From positions 62,001 to 126,000 of the forward strand of contig CAWIDH010000003.1 of assembly GCA_963834855.1 (NCBI GenBank): a DNA stretch of 64,000 nt, read 5' to 3'. Of the stretch, positions 1 to 10,700 are shown piece after piece. This DNA is from DATJKD01 sp963834855 (GTDB taxonomy: Bacteria > Pseudomonadota > Gammaproteobacteria > Steroidobacterales > Steroidobacteraceae). Made by a program: the position numbers and the translations under genes. The notes below the pieces were generated by a model. It had not been told where the DNA came from. It saw only the letters and a program-made list of their open reading frames with translations, and made no database searches. Each line of letters opens with the position of its first letter. The stretch's first letter is position 1.

Positions 1-1
1 C

Positions 2-523
2 CTGCGATGGCTGGGCCCCCCGGGGGACCTGACCGTGGCGGACATCCTGCGCATGCGATCGCCCGCCGTCGTGTCGCTGGTGTGGGCCACGGCCGGATCG
101 GCGCTGACGATCCTGTCGCTCAGGGTCGCGTCACGCCGGTTGTGGGCGGGCGGCGCGGCGCTGCTGGTCGCCTCGGCCATCAAGTTCGTGCTGATCGACT
201 TCGGTTCCCTGGGGCAGCTCGCCAACATCCTGGCCGTCATAGCAGCGGGTGGCATGTTCCTGCTCGTCGGATGGCTCGCGCCAATTCCGCCTGCTTCGCG
301 AGACGATGAGACACCGCCAGCCACGGACTTCAAAGGCTCAGGGACACCCGCCACGAGCGCCGTCGCCGACCGCGCCCCGACTCGGCGAGGTCTCGCGTGG
401 TCCATCGCGCTGATCGTAGGGCTCGCATCGGCGATCCAACAGTGCGGCCACGACGTGCGTGATCCGCGTATTCCGATCCGCGGCCCTCAGATATCGGCGG
501 AGGACCCGGCGCCGCCGACGTAA
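2..523 (+). CDS. DUF2339-type multi-pass membrane protein, C-terminal part (5' end outside window)
   Basis: The reading frame is open from the window edge, so only the last ~173 residues are seen and the start lies upstream. Two or three hydrophobic segments are visible: around AVVSLVWATAGSALTILSL, then LLVASAIKFVLIDFGSL followed by LANILAVIAAGGMFLLVGWL. That second pair resembles the end of DUF2339 proteins, large inner-membrane proteins of unknown function. A polar linker rich in Pro, Thr and Asp follows, then one more short hydrophobic stretch (AWSIALIVGLASAI) and a Pro-rich tail. It overlaps the converging downstream gene by 37 bp. The family call rests on the terminal helix pair only. 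Confidence 0.6.
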   Translation: MRWLGPPGDLTVADILRMRSPAVVSLVWATAGSALTILSLRVASRRLWAGGAALLVASAIKFVLIDFGSLGQLANILAVIAAGGMFLLVGWLAPIPPASRDDETPPATDFKGSGTPATSAVADRAPTRRGLAWSIALIVGLASAIQQCGHDVRDPRIPIRGPQISAEDPAPPT

Positions 524-1617
524 TCGTCAAACGTGCGCCGCGGTCCCAGGGGCATCCATGTCTGCGGCCAGAACCCGCGTGGAACGGTCTGTAGCTTCAT
601 TACGCCGTATTCCTCGGGCCATGTCCGCGGAGGCGGCCGCCGGAAAGTGCCCATCAGCATGTCGACCAGCGGCAGATGGATCGCATAGTTCGCGTCGACG
701 TAATCCTCGGCGCGCGCGTGATGCCAGTGGTGATACCGAGGGGTGACCAGGACGTACTCGAGCCAGCCGAAGTCGAGACGCAGATTCGCGTGCGCAAGCA
801 CGGCCTGGATGCCCACCAGGATCACGTAAGCGTTTACGGCTGCAGGCGCGAATCCGAGCACGACGAGCGGCAGCAGGACGGCGCTGCGCGTGAGCAGGAT
901 CTCGACCATGTGGACCCGTGAACCTGCGAGCCAGTCCATGTTGCGGCTCGAGTGATGCACCGCGTGGAAGCGCCACAGCCACGGCAGCTTGTGATAGGCG
1001 CGGTGCAGCAGCGCCTGCGCCAGGTCGGCCAGGAGCACGGCGAGCAGGAACTGGGCCCAGGTCGGCAGCGATTGAACGGCTTCCTTCGCCGACGGGAACA
1101 CGGCGAGCGCGGCAATCGTCCCTGTCGACGCCGTGACGGCGATGAGCACGAATTGCACGAGCACATGGCTGACGAAGAAATAGGCGAGATCCGTCCGCCA
1201 CTCGGGGCGCAGCGGCGACATGGGTCTGACCGCCATCATCTTCTCGATCGGAACGAAAATGAGCGCGGAGAAGAAGAGCGCGATCACGAACCAGTCGAGG
1301 CCGAGCGAGAATGCGGTCGACTCGATCGGGTCGAAGTGCACGGTGGCGCCGCCCAGCAGCACCGCGAGCCCCGCGCTCGCCACGCCGACAAATGCGACGC
1401 GCCTGTCGCGATTGCGCAGGATTGCGATCGTGCCCAGCACGAACGACGCCACCAGGCCGATCAGCAACAGGTGCCGCGCAAACTGCTCGGTGTAGACCGC
1501 GCGGAAGTCACGGCTCGTCAGGAGCTGCGGGAAATGGAAGCACAGCACGCCGATCAGTGCCAGCAACCCGAGCCCGGCCGAGAGCCAGGCAGACCACGAA
1601 CGCCGCCGGCTCTGCAT
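487..1617 (-). CDS. Sterol desaturase / fatty acid hydroxylase superfamily protein
   Basis: 376-residue integral membrane protein with about seven hydrophobic segments and the three histidine clusters of the fatty acid hydroxylase superfamily: HRAYH (205-209), HAVHH (218-222) and HHWHH (296-300). These clusters bind a di-iron centre that hydroxylates or desaturates lipid C-H bonds at the membrane face. The C-terminal ~45 residues are Pro- and Trp-rich and soluble. The substrate (sterol, hopanoid, carotenoid, fatty acid or alkylglycerol) cannot be read from the sequence. It sits downstream of hppA on the same strand after a 37-nt gap and converges with the preceding membrane protein gene. Superfamily membership is firm, specificity unknown. 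Confidence 0.9.
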   Translation of the reverse strand: MQSRRRSWSAWLSAGLGLLALIGVLCFHFPQLLTSRDFRAVYTEQFARHLLLIGLVASFVLGTIAILRNRDRRVAFVGVASAGLAVLLGGATVHFDPIESTAFSLGLDWFVIALFFSALIFVPIEKMMAVRPMSPLRPEWRTDLAYFFVSHVLVQFVLIAVTASTGTIAALAVFPSAKEAVQSLPTWAQFLLAVLLADLAQALLHRAYHKLPWLWRFHAVHHSSRNMDWLAGSRVHMVEILLTRSAVLLPLVVLGFAPAAVNAYVILVGIQAVLAHANLRLDFGWLEYVLVTPRYHHWHHARAEDYVDANYAIHLPLVDMLMGTFRRPPPRTWPEEYGVMKLQTVPRGFWPQTWMPLGPRRTFDDYVGGAGSSADI

Positions 1618-1654
1618 CAGGAGTACCGAGGGGACCGCCTGAACGGCGCGACGC

Positions 1655-3691
<2,037 letters not shown>

Positions 3692-3781
3692 TGGTGGAGC
3701 TCCCGTCTCTGGTATTTCTTGGCCCTTCAGCGCCGGCGCGGAGCGCTGTGCGTGCCGCTGTGCCGCAAAAAAGGCGCGAAA

Positions 3782-5050
3782 CTATACCACAAAGGCCGTT
3801 TTGAGCTTCTTCCGAACCGGGACGTTCCTGAGCTCGATGTACTGCGGGAGGCCGTCCTTGTAGGGCGGATAGTCCTCGCCCCGGATGAGCGGGGCGAGGT
3901 AGCGCCGGCCCTTGGCCGTGATGTGGAACCCGTCCGCCGTGATGTAGTCCCGCGGCAGCATCTTCTCCCGGTTCGCGACATCCTCGAGCTTCGCGATGCC
4001 GATTTTCCAGCGATACGGTCGATTCGAGACGCGAACGATGGTGGGCATCACCGAGTTGCGACCCTTGAGCGCAAGCTCGACCGCGGCCTTGCCGACGGCG
4101 TACGCCTGCTCGACGTCCACCTTCGAGGCGATGTGTCGCGCGGCGCGCTGCAGGTAGTCCGCGACCGCCCAGTGATACTTGTACCCAAGCTTCTCCTTGA
4201 CGAGCTGCGCGATCACCGGTGCGACGCCACCCAGCTGCGCGTGCCCGAACGCATCGCGCAGCCCCGCGTCCGAGAGGAATTTCCCTTCCGCGTTCTTGAC
4301 ACCCTCGGAGACCACGACGGCGCAATAGCCGTATCTCTCGACGCACTCCTTCACTCGCGCGCAGAACTTCTCCTCGTCGAAACGGATCTCCGGGAAGAGG
4401 ATCATGTGCGGCGCGTCGCCGGCCTTTTCCGCGGCGAGGCCGCCTGCCGCGGCGATCCAGCCGGCGTGGCGGCCCATCACCTCCATGATGAAGACCTTGG
4501 TCGAGGTCTTGGCCATGGAGGCGACGTCGAATCCGGCCTCGCGGATCGACACCGCGACGTACTTGGCGACCGACCCGAAGCCCGGGCAGCAGTCCGTGAT
4601 CGGCAGATCGTTGTCGACCGTCTTCGGCACGTGGATCGCCTGGATCGGATAGCCGAGCCTTGCGCCCAGCATCGACACCTTGAGGCAGGTGTCCGCGGAG
4701 TCGCCGCCCCCGTTGTAGAAGAAATAGCCGATGTCGTGCGCCTTGAAGACCTCGATCAGCCGCTCGTACTGCGCCGGGGTGTCCTCGTATTTCTTGAGCT
4801 TGTAGCGCGCCGACCCGAACGCGCCGGAGGGCGTGTGGCGAAGTGCGCGGATCGCGGCCGCGCTCTCCTTGCTCGTGTCGATCAGGTCCTCGGTGAGGGC
4901 GCCCACGATGCCGTGGCGCCCGGCGTAGACCTTGCCAATGCGGCGCTTGTTCTTGCGGCAGGTCTCGATGACCCCGCAGGCCGAGGCGTTGATGACGGCG
5001 GTGACCCCGCCGGACTGGGCGTAGAAGGCGTTCCTGGCTTTCGTTTTCAT
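3782..5050 (-). CDS. pfp: Pyrophosphate-dependent 6-phosphofructokinase
   Basis: 422 residues. It interconverts fructose 6-phosphate and fructose 1,6-bisphosphate with PPi/Pi instead of ATP/ADP. The phosphoryl-donor signature is NGGGDS (113-118): Asp117 sits where ATP enzymes have Gly. VPKTVDND (141-148) has Lys143 where ATP enzymes have Gly. These two changes are the classical markers of PPi use. The catalytic Asp pair is in TVDND, and MGRHAGW (192-198) is the F6P-binding motif. I chose the ATG giving MKTKARNAFYAQSGG, because the upstream in-frame extension runs through a palindromic repeat and antisense adk. A reversible PFK is consistent with use in either glycolysis or gluconeogenesis. 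Divergent from adk, and upstream of hppA. Confidence 0.95.
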   Translation of the reverse strand: MKTKARNAFYAQSGGVTAVINASACGVIETCRKNKRRIGKVYAGRHGIVGALTEDLIDTSKESAAAIRALRHTPSGAFGSARYKLKKYEDTPAQYERLIEVFKAHDIGYFFYNGGGDSADTCLKVSMLGARLGYPIQAIHVPKTVDNDLPITDCCPGFGSVAKYVAVSIREAGFDVASMAKTSTKVFIMEVMGRHAGWIAAAGGLAAEKAGDAPHMILFPEIRFDEEKFCARVKECVERYGYCAVVVSEGVKNAEGKFLSDAGLRDAFGHAQLGGVAPVIAQLVKEKLGYKYHWAVADYLQRAARHIASKVDVEQAYAVGKAAVELALKGRNSVMPTIVRVSNRPYRWKIGIAKLEDVANREKMLPRDYITADGFHITAKGRRYLAPLIRGEDYPPYKDGLPQYIELRNVPVRKKLKTAFVV

Positions 5051-5072
5051 GCCCGAAATCTTACCCGGTGCG

Positions 5073-5155
5073 GAAAATGGGGACATTCTCCATTTCCAGC
5101 AGATTCGTCGGGCTCGCCAGACGACCGTATCGAAATGGAGAATGTCCCCATTTTC
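5073..5155. repeat. REP-like palindrome, GGGGACATTC family (copy 1)
   Basis: Two perfect 24-nt inverted arms (5073-5096 and 5132-5155) around a 36-nt loop. Each arm contains GGGGACATTCTCCATTTC or its complement. It occupies most of the 148-nt space between the divergent pfp and adk start codons, so it overlaps any promoters there. The same arm sequence recurs as a pair at 48125-48204 and singly near 35670. Confidence 0.9.
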
Positions 5156-5198
5156 GGGTAGGGTGCCCACCTTTTCTCGGGACAGCGACCCAGACAAC

Positions 5199-5852
5199 AT
5201 GCGAATCGTGCTGCTCGGAGCACCCGGATCGGGCAAGGGCACCCAGGCCCAGCGCCTGCGCGACCAGAAGGGCATTCCGCAGGTGTCTTCCGGCGACCTG
5301 CTGCGCGACGCGGTCAAGCGCGGCACCGATCTCGGCCGGAGAGCCAAGACGGCGATGGACGCGGGCGAGCTCGTCTCCGACGAGGTCGTCCTGGGCCTGA
5401 TCCGCGAGCGGCTCAGCCGTCCTGACGCGGCCGCAGGGTTCATCCTCGACGGCTATCCGCGCAACGTCGCGCAGGTTGCCGCGCTCGACGCGCTGCTCGC
5501 GGAGCTTAAGCAGCCCATCGACGCGGTGATCCTGATGGACGTCGACCCGGCAGTGCTCATCAAGCGACTGACCGGCCGGCGCAGCTGTCCCAATTGCGGC
5601 AAGGTCTTTAACGTCTACACGGCGCCGTCGACGAAGGGCGATCACTGCGACAACTGCGACGCGAGCCCGCTGCTGGTGCAACGCAACGACGACCGCGAGG
5701 ACGTCATCGAGAAGCGCCTGCGCGTCTACGAAAGCGATACGCGCCCGTTGATCGACCACTATCGCGATCGGGGCCTGCTCAAGGTCGTCGATGCCGACGG
5801 GCCGGTGGAACGGGTCTACGCCGAATTCCTGCGCGCCGCCGGCGGCGCCTGA
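5199..5852 (+). CDS. adk: Adenylate kinase with zinc-type LID domain
   Basis: 217 residues; catalyses ATP + AMP to 2 ADP in the cytoplasm. The P-loop GAPGSGK is at 7-13, the AMP-binding region is around 30-60, and the LID carries four cysteines in two CxxC pairs (C130/C133 and C150/C153), a structural zinc site. Many enteric Adk proteins have lost these Cys residues, so this LID is the ancestral-type zinc form. The start MRIVLLGAPGSG is fixed by the P-loop distance; upstream in-frame codons fall in the palindrome. The last ~45 nt, through and past the stop, are repeated near the rnd 3' end. Divergently placed from pfp. Confidence 0.97.
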   Translation: MRIVLLGAPGSGKGTQAQRLRDQKGIPQVSSGDLLRDAVKRGTDLGRRAKTAMDAGELVSDEVVLGLIRERLSRPDAAAGFILDGYPRNVAQVAALDALLAELKQPIDAVILMDVDPAVLIKRLTGRRSCPNCGKVFNVYTAPSTKGDHCDNCDASPLLVQRNDDREDVIEKRLRVYESDTRPLIDHYRDRGLLKVVDADGPVERVYAEFLRAAGGA

Positions 5853-5866
5853 TCGCCGGCCGCCGC
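5822..5866 (+). repeat. Direct repeat copy 1 (3' end of adk)
   Basis: About 45 nt covering the last adk codons, stop and some downstream sequence (starts GAATTCCTGCGCGCCGCCGG). A near copy, shorter by 3 nt and with a few substitutions, occurs at 7021-7061 in the same orientation, inside the 3' end of the convergent rnd gene. The pair brackets a single gene of unknown function. Confidence 0.75.
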
Positions 5867-6068
5867 AGGTCGGCAGACGTCGGGAAACCGCCGCACAGGT
5901 CCCGCAATGCGGCTCGTCCTGTGCTGAAGTCCACAAAACTGCAAAACCGGTACGGGAGCCCCGACGGCCGACTCGTTACAGTTCACGAGCCCAAGTTCGC
6001 CAGCCGCAATCTGTTAAGTCGAGCAGTTGAGCCAGCCCGCCTCCCGGGCGCGCAGCAAGGGAAGCCGA

Positions 6069-6998
6069 ATGGATCTTTCCGAGACCATCATTGCAGCAAT
6101 GATCGGTGCGGGTGCAACGGTCGCGACCGCATCCTTCCAGCTTTTCATGGCGTTCCGATCGCGCAAGGCGGACTCAAAGCCAAAGCGCAGCAGCGGCATC
6201 CGCTCGATGCTGGCGGTGTTCGGCCTGGTGCTGGGCGCGGCGGTGGCCGGATTTGCCTACTCCGAGCTGCGGGTGGAGCGCGAGCGCGAGAGCACCCTCG
6301 CCATGGAGCAGCGGATCTCCGATCGGCTGCAGGCGCTCGCGCTCGCGAACGGACAGTTCGCGCAGCTCCGCAACGGCAATGGCGCCGGCGAGGCTACGCT
6401 CGTGGCCGCCGCGGGCGGTTCGCGCGTACCCGCGCGCTCGGAAGCCATCGTGCAGGTCGCAGCGTGCCGCTCGCAGACGCTCGCAGACAGCACTGATCCA
6501 GTCGGGTGTGATGCCGCGAATGCCAATCGCGTCGCGTTGTGCGCGAGCGTGCCCTCGCGGGCGACCGTGCTCGAAGTTCAACTCTTCGCGCGCGCGGCCG
6601 GCGTGTCGCCCGAGTGGGAACAGAGCCGCGTCTCGGTCGACCAGGACATCGGCGGCGCGCGCTTCGTCGACCCGACCTACGAGGTCAAGCAGGACGCCGA
6701 CGGGAAAGCCGTCTGCGCCAATTTCCTGCAATGGAACAGCGAGCGCGACCACGTGGCCCGCGTCGTCGTGGTGTACACGACGGGAACGGCGATTGCTGTC
6801 TCGACGGAGCCGGTTCCGGCAGACCCGGCCGACGGTAGTCTCCCGGTGCGCGCGGCCGACACCGGCGCCGGGGGCGCCGTGGGCGGAAACTCGGTCACAC
6901 CCGACATCGTCTCACCCGATCCCGCGCATGGCGCAGCCCAGGCGGTGATTGATCCGGCGCTTGGCGTACCCCAGGCCGCGATTGCGGCCCAACCCTGA
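6069..6998 (+). CDS. Unknown membrane-anchored periplasmic protein
   Basis: 309 residues, not recognised. An N-terminal hydrophobic helix (about 5-27) is followed by a short basic stretch (RSRKADSKPKR) and a second helix (about 43-64, SMLAVFGLVLGAAVAGFAYS). A charged, possibly coiled-coil segment (ELRVERERESTLAMEQRISDRLQAL) comes next, then a ~170-residue soluble domain with four cysteines, and a low-complexity Pro/Ala/Gly tail. The second helix most likely anchors a periplasmic domain. The start ATG has a purine-rich AAGGGA stretch just upstream. It is the only gene between the two adk-derived direct repeats, between convergent adk and rnd, which suggests it was inserted there. Confidence 0.6.
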   Translation: MDLSETIIAAMIGAGATVATASFQLFMAFRSRKADSKPKRSSGIRSMLAVFGLVLGAAVAGFAYSELRVERERESTLAMEQRISDRLQALALANGQFAQLRNGNGAGEATLVAAAGGSRVPARSEAIVQVAACRSQTLADSTDPVGCDAANANRVALCASVPSRATVLEVQLFARAAGVSPEWEQSRVSVDQDIGGARFVDPTYEVKQDADGKAVCANFLQWNSERDHVARVVVVYTTGTAIAVSTEPVPADPADGSLPVRAADTGAGGAVGGNSVTPDIVSPDPAHGAAQAVIDPALGVPQAAIAAQP

Positions 6999-7013
6999 TC
7001 CAGTTCACCGGGT

Positions 7014-8154
7014 CTAGGCGGAATTCCTGCGCGCCGCCGGCGCCTGGTCTCCGGCCGCCGCGACCGCGGCGAGCAGCCGTTCGCCGATCACGCCGCGTCG
7101 CCAGCCGCGCAGGACGTTCGCGTCCTCCTGGCCCAGCACGAGCGCCTCGACGTCCCGTCGGGTCGCGAGCAGCTCCGTGCTGACGCCGAGCCTCGCTGCT
7201 TCAGCGCGCACCTCGTCCATCAGGCGTCCCGCGAGCGCCGTCTCGCCCGCTTCCAGCCGTCGTCCCGACGGCTCCGGCACTTCTGCCGCCGCCTCGTCGC
7301 GCGCCCTGGTCATGAGCGCGAGCAGCTCCTCGCCGCGCTTGCGCAGCACGGCCGGCTGCAGCGAGCGGATTCCCGCCAGCTCGTCCAGGGTGCGGGGCGC
7401 AAGGGTCGCCATCGCGAGCAGCGCCTCGTCGGGCAGGATCCAGCCGCGCGGCTTATCCGCGGCGACCGCGCGTTCCTCGCGCCAGCGGGCCAGCGCACGC
7501 GCGATCGCCCGCTGCTCGGGTTTGAGCCGGCCGTAGCCCTTCAACCGGCGCCACGCGTCCGCGGGTGCCGTCCGGTACAGCGACTCGTCCGCGAACCCGG
7601 CTGCTTCCTCGGCCTGCCAGTGCAGGCGGCCCTGCGACTGCAGCGCCGCATCGAGGTCCGTGTGCAGCTGCAGCAGGTGGTGCACGTCATCGGCTGCGTA
7701 GGCGAGCTGCTCGGGCGTGAGCGGGCGTCGCGACCAGTCCGTCCGGGTCTGGCCCTTGTCGATCGAGTGACCCAGCCGGCGGGCAACCAGCTCGGCGTAG
7801 CCGATCTGCGGCGCGAGCCCGAGCAGGGCGGCCGCGATCTGCGTGTCGAAGACAGGCAGCGGCACGCGGTTGCCGGCCAGGTACAAGTACCTCGAGGTCC
7901 TGCCGCGCCGCGTGGAGCACCTTGACGCGCGAAGGCTCCGCCAGCAGCTCGAGCAACTCGCGCAGATCCACTCCCTCGAGCGGGTCGATGAGCAGGCAAT
8001 CCGCATCGGTCGCGACCTGCACCAGGCAGAGCCTCGGAAAATAAGTCCGCTCGCGCATGAACTCGGTGTCGATCGCGATGCGGGCTGCGCCACGCATGCG
8101 GAAGACGGCCTCCGCGAGCTGGGCAGTCGTCGTAATGAGCGTGGCGTCGCGCAT
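7014..8154 (-). CDS. rnd: Ribonuclease D, interrupted by a +1 frameshift
   Basis: 3'-5' exoribonuclease of the DEDD superfamily that trims tRNA precursors and other small RNAs. The N-terminal frame (from MRDATLITTT) holds the first catalytic pair in IAIDTEFMRE and the second Asp in AARQDLEVL. The C-terminal frame resumes at YLAGNRVPLPVFDTQ and contains YAADDVHH (ExoIII-type YxxxD site), followed by an HRDC-type helical region. The two parts join if one base is removed at the AA/TT doublet at 7885-7886, giving about 379 residues, the normal length. As written the protein is truncated. It converges on the unknown membrane protein, and its 3' end carries the second adk-derived repeat. Confidence 0.88.
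7021..7061 (+). repeat. Direct repeat copy 2 (3' end of rnd, antisense)
   Basis: Near copy of 5822-5866. Here it encodes, on the other strand, the last residues of RNase D. Confidence 0.75.
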
Positions 8155-8209
8155 TGGTGGTCAGGCCTGCGTGTAGAATTCCGCCAACCCCGGTCCCCGC
8201 GCCACCGAC

Positions 8210-8728
8210 GTGCAGCAGTTCCTCAAGGTCTTCCTCGACATCGTACTCTGGCGGCGCGGTCCGCAGGACCTGCCGAGCTCCGGGCTGCTCGTGATCCTGA
8301 CGCTGGTGGCCTACGAACTGGTCACCCTGCTGCAGGTCGCGCTGATGAAGGTGAGCGGACCGCAGCTCCTGCTCTACCTGGTGATCGATCCCCTGCTGGT
8401 GATGACGGGCCTGTGGCTGGTGATGAAGTTATTCGGCCGCATCGAGCGTTGGCCCCAGACCGTGTCCGCGGTGCTCGGCTGCTCGACCCTGATGGCCCTG
8501 GTGTTCTCGGTGCCGCTGGTGCTGCTGGCCGGGCCCCGGGTCGCGGTGAACCCGCCGGCCGTGCTGCAGTTCGCCGCGCTCGGCATGGTCGTGGCATTCG
8601 TCCTGGTCGCCGGCCGCATCATCCAGCTCGCGACTGAATCGAACCTGCTCACCGGCTGCGCGATCGCGCTGACCTACGTCCTGATGGTGGACGTAATCGC
8701 CGCGGCCATGCAGGGCCGCGGCAGCTGA
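8210..8728 (+). CDS. Small multi-pass inner-membrane protein of unknown function
   Basis: 172 residues with four to five hydrophobic segments (about 27-48, 53-72, 82-103, 112-132, 145-165) and short loops. An N-terminal segment, VFLDIVLWRRGPQDLPSS, precedes them. It starts at a GTG. It ends 2 nt before mpl on the same strand and is probably cotranscribed with it, so a link with cell-envelope recycling is possible but is only inferred from position. No enzyme motif is visible. Confidence 0.75.
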   Translation: MQQFLKVFLDIVLWRRGPQDLPSSGLLVILTLVAYELVTLLQVALMKVSGPQLLLYLVIDPLLVMTGLWLVMKLFGRIERWPQTVSAVLGCSTLMALVFSVPLVLLAGPRVAVNPPAVLQFAALGMVVAFVLVAGRIIQLATESNLLTGCAIALTYVLMVDVIAAAMQGRGS

Positions 8729-8730
8729 CC

Positions 8731-10116
8731 ATGCACCTGCACATCCTCGGCATCTGCGGCACCTTCATGGGCGGGATCGCCGCGCTCGCGCGCGCCTCCG
8801 GGCACCGCGTCACCGGTTGCGACCGCAACGTCTATCCGCCGATGAGCACTCAGCTCGAGGCGCTCGGCATCGACCTGATCGAGGGCTACGAGGCCGACCA
8901 GCTGGCCCTGAATCCGGACGTCTTCGTGATCGGCAACGTGCTCTCCCGCGGCAACCCGCTGGTCGAGGCCATCCTCGACAGCGGCCGGCCGTACGAATCG
9001 GGTCCCGCGTGGCTGGCGCGCAACGTGCTCGTCGATCGCTGGGTGCTGGCGGTGGCGGGAACGCACGGCAAGACCACGACGAGCAGCCTGCTCGCGTGGA
9101 TCCTCGAGCACGCGGGCCGCGCGCCCGGCTTCCTGGTCGGCGGGGTGCCGCTCGACTTCCAGGTGAGCGCGCGGCTCGGCGGCGGCGCGCATTTCGTGGT
9201 CGAGGCCGACGAGTACGACACGGCATTCTTCGACAAGCGCGCCAAGTTCGTGCACTACCGTCCGCGCACCGCGATCCTGAACAACCTCGAGCACGACCAC
9301 GCGGACATCTATCCGGACGTCGCGGCGATCCAGCGGCAGTTTCACCTGCTGCTGCGCACGACGCCGGGAAACGGCCTGCTGGCGGTGAACGCGCGGGACC
9401 GGCACCTGGCCGAAGTGATCGCCATGGGCTGCTGGACGCCCATCGAGCGCTATTCGCTGGACCCGGAGATCGCATCGGACTGGCAACTCGTCCCGGGCGA
9501 TGCGGGGTACGGCCACTTCGAGATCCGCCAGGGCGCGCGCCGCGTCGGCGCCGTCGACTGGCGGATGTTTGGTCGTCACAACGCCGAGAACGCGCTCGCC
9601 GCGTTCGTTGCGGCGCGGCACGCGGGCGTCGAGGAAGAGGCCGCGCTCGAGGCGCTGTGCCGCTTCGGTGGCGTCCGTCGCCGGCTCGAGCTGCGCGGCA
9701 ACGTCGACGGCATCCTCGTCTATGACGATTTCGCGCATCACCCGACGGCGATCACCAACACGCTCCACGGCGTGCGCCGGCGCCAGGCCAATGGCCGCGT
9801 CATCGCCGTGCTCGAGCCGCGCTCGAACACGATGAAGCTGGGCGCACACAAGCAGGCGCTTGCCGATTCGCTGCGCGGCGCCGATCGCGTCTACATCTAC
9901 CAGTCACCCGAGGTGCGGTGGGATGTCGCGGAGGCGATGCGACCCCTGGGCGCGCTCGCGAGCGTTCAGACCGATCTCCAAGGCCTCACCGCTACACTCG
10001 CGGCCGAGGCGCGACCGGGTGACCAGCTCGTGTTGATGAGCAACGGCTCCTTCGGCGGCCTGCACGAGTTGCTGCTGGCGGCGCTGCGGGCGCGAGGTGC
10101 GCCCGGACGGCCATGA
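8731..10116 (+). CDS. mpl: UDP-N-acetylmuramate:L-Ala-D-Glu-meso-DAP ligase
   Basis: 461 residues. A Mur-ligase-family enzyme that reattaches recycled murein tripeptide to UDP-MurNAc, feeding it back into peptidoglycan synthesis. The N-terminal Rossmann segment is HILGICGTFMGG (4-15), the ATP site is GTHGKTT (110-116), the metal-site Glu lies in VVEADEYDT, and ILNNLEHDHADIY is typical of Mpl. FAHHPTAI in the C-terminal domain matches Mpl rather than MurC. The downstream Lon-N domain gene overlaps its stop by 4 nt (ATGA), indicating translational coupling. Confidence 0.96.
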   Translation: MHLHILGICGTFMGGIAALARASGHRVTGCDRNVYPPMSTQLEALGIDLIEGYEADQLALNPDVFVIGNVLSRGNPLVEAILDSGRPYESGPAWLARNVLVDRWVLAVAGTHGKTTTSSLLAWILEHAGRAPGFLVGGVPLDFQVSARLGGGAHFVVEADEYDTAFFDKRAKFVHYRPRTAILNNLEHDHADIYPDVAAIQRQFHLLLRTTPGNGLLAVNARDRHLAEVIAMGCWTPIERYSLDPEIASDWQLVPGDAGYGHFEIRQGARRVGAVDWRMFGRHNAENALAAFVAARHAGVEEEAALEALCRFGGVRRRLELRGNVDGILVYDDFAHHPTAITNTLHGVRRRQANGRVIAVLEPRSNTMKLGAHKQALADSLRGADRVYIYQSPEVRWDVAEAMRPLGALASVQTDLQGLTATLAAEARPGDQLVLMSNGSFGGLHELLLAALRARGAPGRP

Positions 10117-10700
10117 GCGGCGGCGTCGAGATCCCGCTGTTCCCGCTGAATACGGTCTTGTTCCCGGGCGGCTCGCTGCCGCTGCGCATATTCGAGGCTC
10201 GCTACATCGACCTGGTCCGCCACTGCATGCGGACCGACAGCGGTTTCGGGATCGTGCTGATCCTCGAGGGACCGGAGGCGGGCGGCCCGGCGAGGACCTG
10301 CGACGTCGGGACCTACGCGCGGATCATCGATTTCTCGCAGCAGCCCGACGGGCTGCTCGGGATCCACGCGCTCGGCGAGCGCCGCTTCCGCATTCATGCC
10401 CGCAGCCAGGCGCGCGACGGTCTGAACCTCGCGCAAGTCGAGTGGCTCCCCGAGGAACCCGCGGTCGAGCTGCCCGAGCAGTTCGCGGAACTCCTGCCGG
10501 CGCTCGACGTCGCCCTGGACCAGATGGGCGAGCCGCACTCGGCGCGCGAGCGCAGGCCCCACGACGCGACCTGGGTGTCGGGACGGCTCGCGGAAATCCT
10601 GCCGGTCCCGGCCGTGCACAAGCAGCACTGCCTGGAGTTGGACGACCCGCTGGAGCGGCTCCGCTATCTGCGGCCGATGTTCGAGATCACGCAGGCCTGA
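10113..10700 (+). CDS. Lon protease N-terminal (substrate-binding) domain protein
   Basis: 195 residues made almost entirely of a Lon-N domain (PF02190 type). It opens with IPLFPLNTVLFPGGSLPLRIFE, the hallmark first strand-helix of the fold, then RYIDLV and the EGPE and LGIHALGERRF segments. There is no ATPase or protease domain, so it is a stand-alone member whose role is not defined; peptide or protein binding is the usual guess. It starts inside the end of mpl. Confidence 0.88.
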   Translation: MSGGVEIPLFPLNTVLFPGGSLPLRIFEARYIDLVRHCMRTDSGFGIVLILEGPEAGGPARTCDVGTYARIIDFSQQPDGLLGIHALGERRFRIHARSQARDGLNLAQVEWLPEEPAVELPEQFAELLPALDVALDQMGEPHSARERRPHDATWVSGRLAEILPVPAVHKQHCLELDDPLERLRYLRPMFEITQA

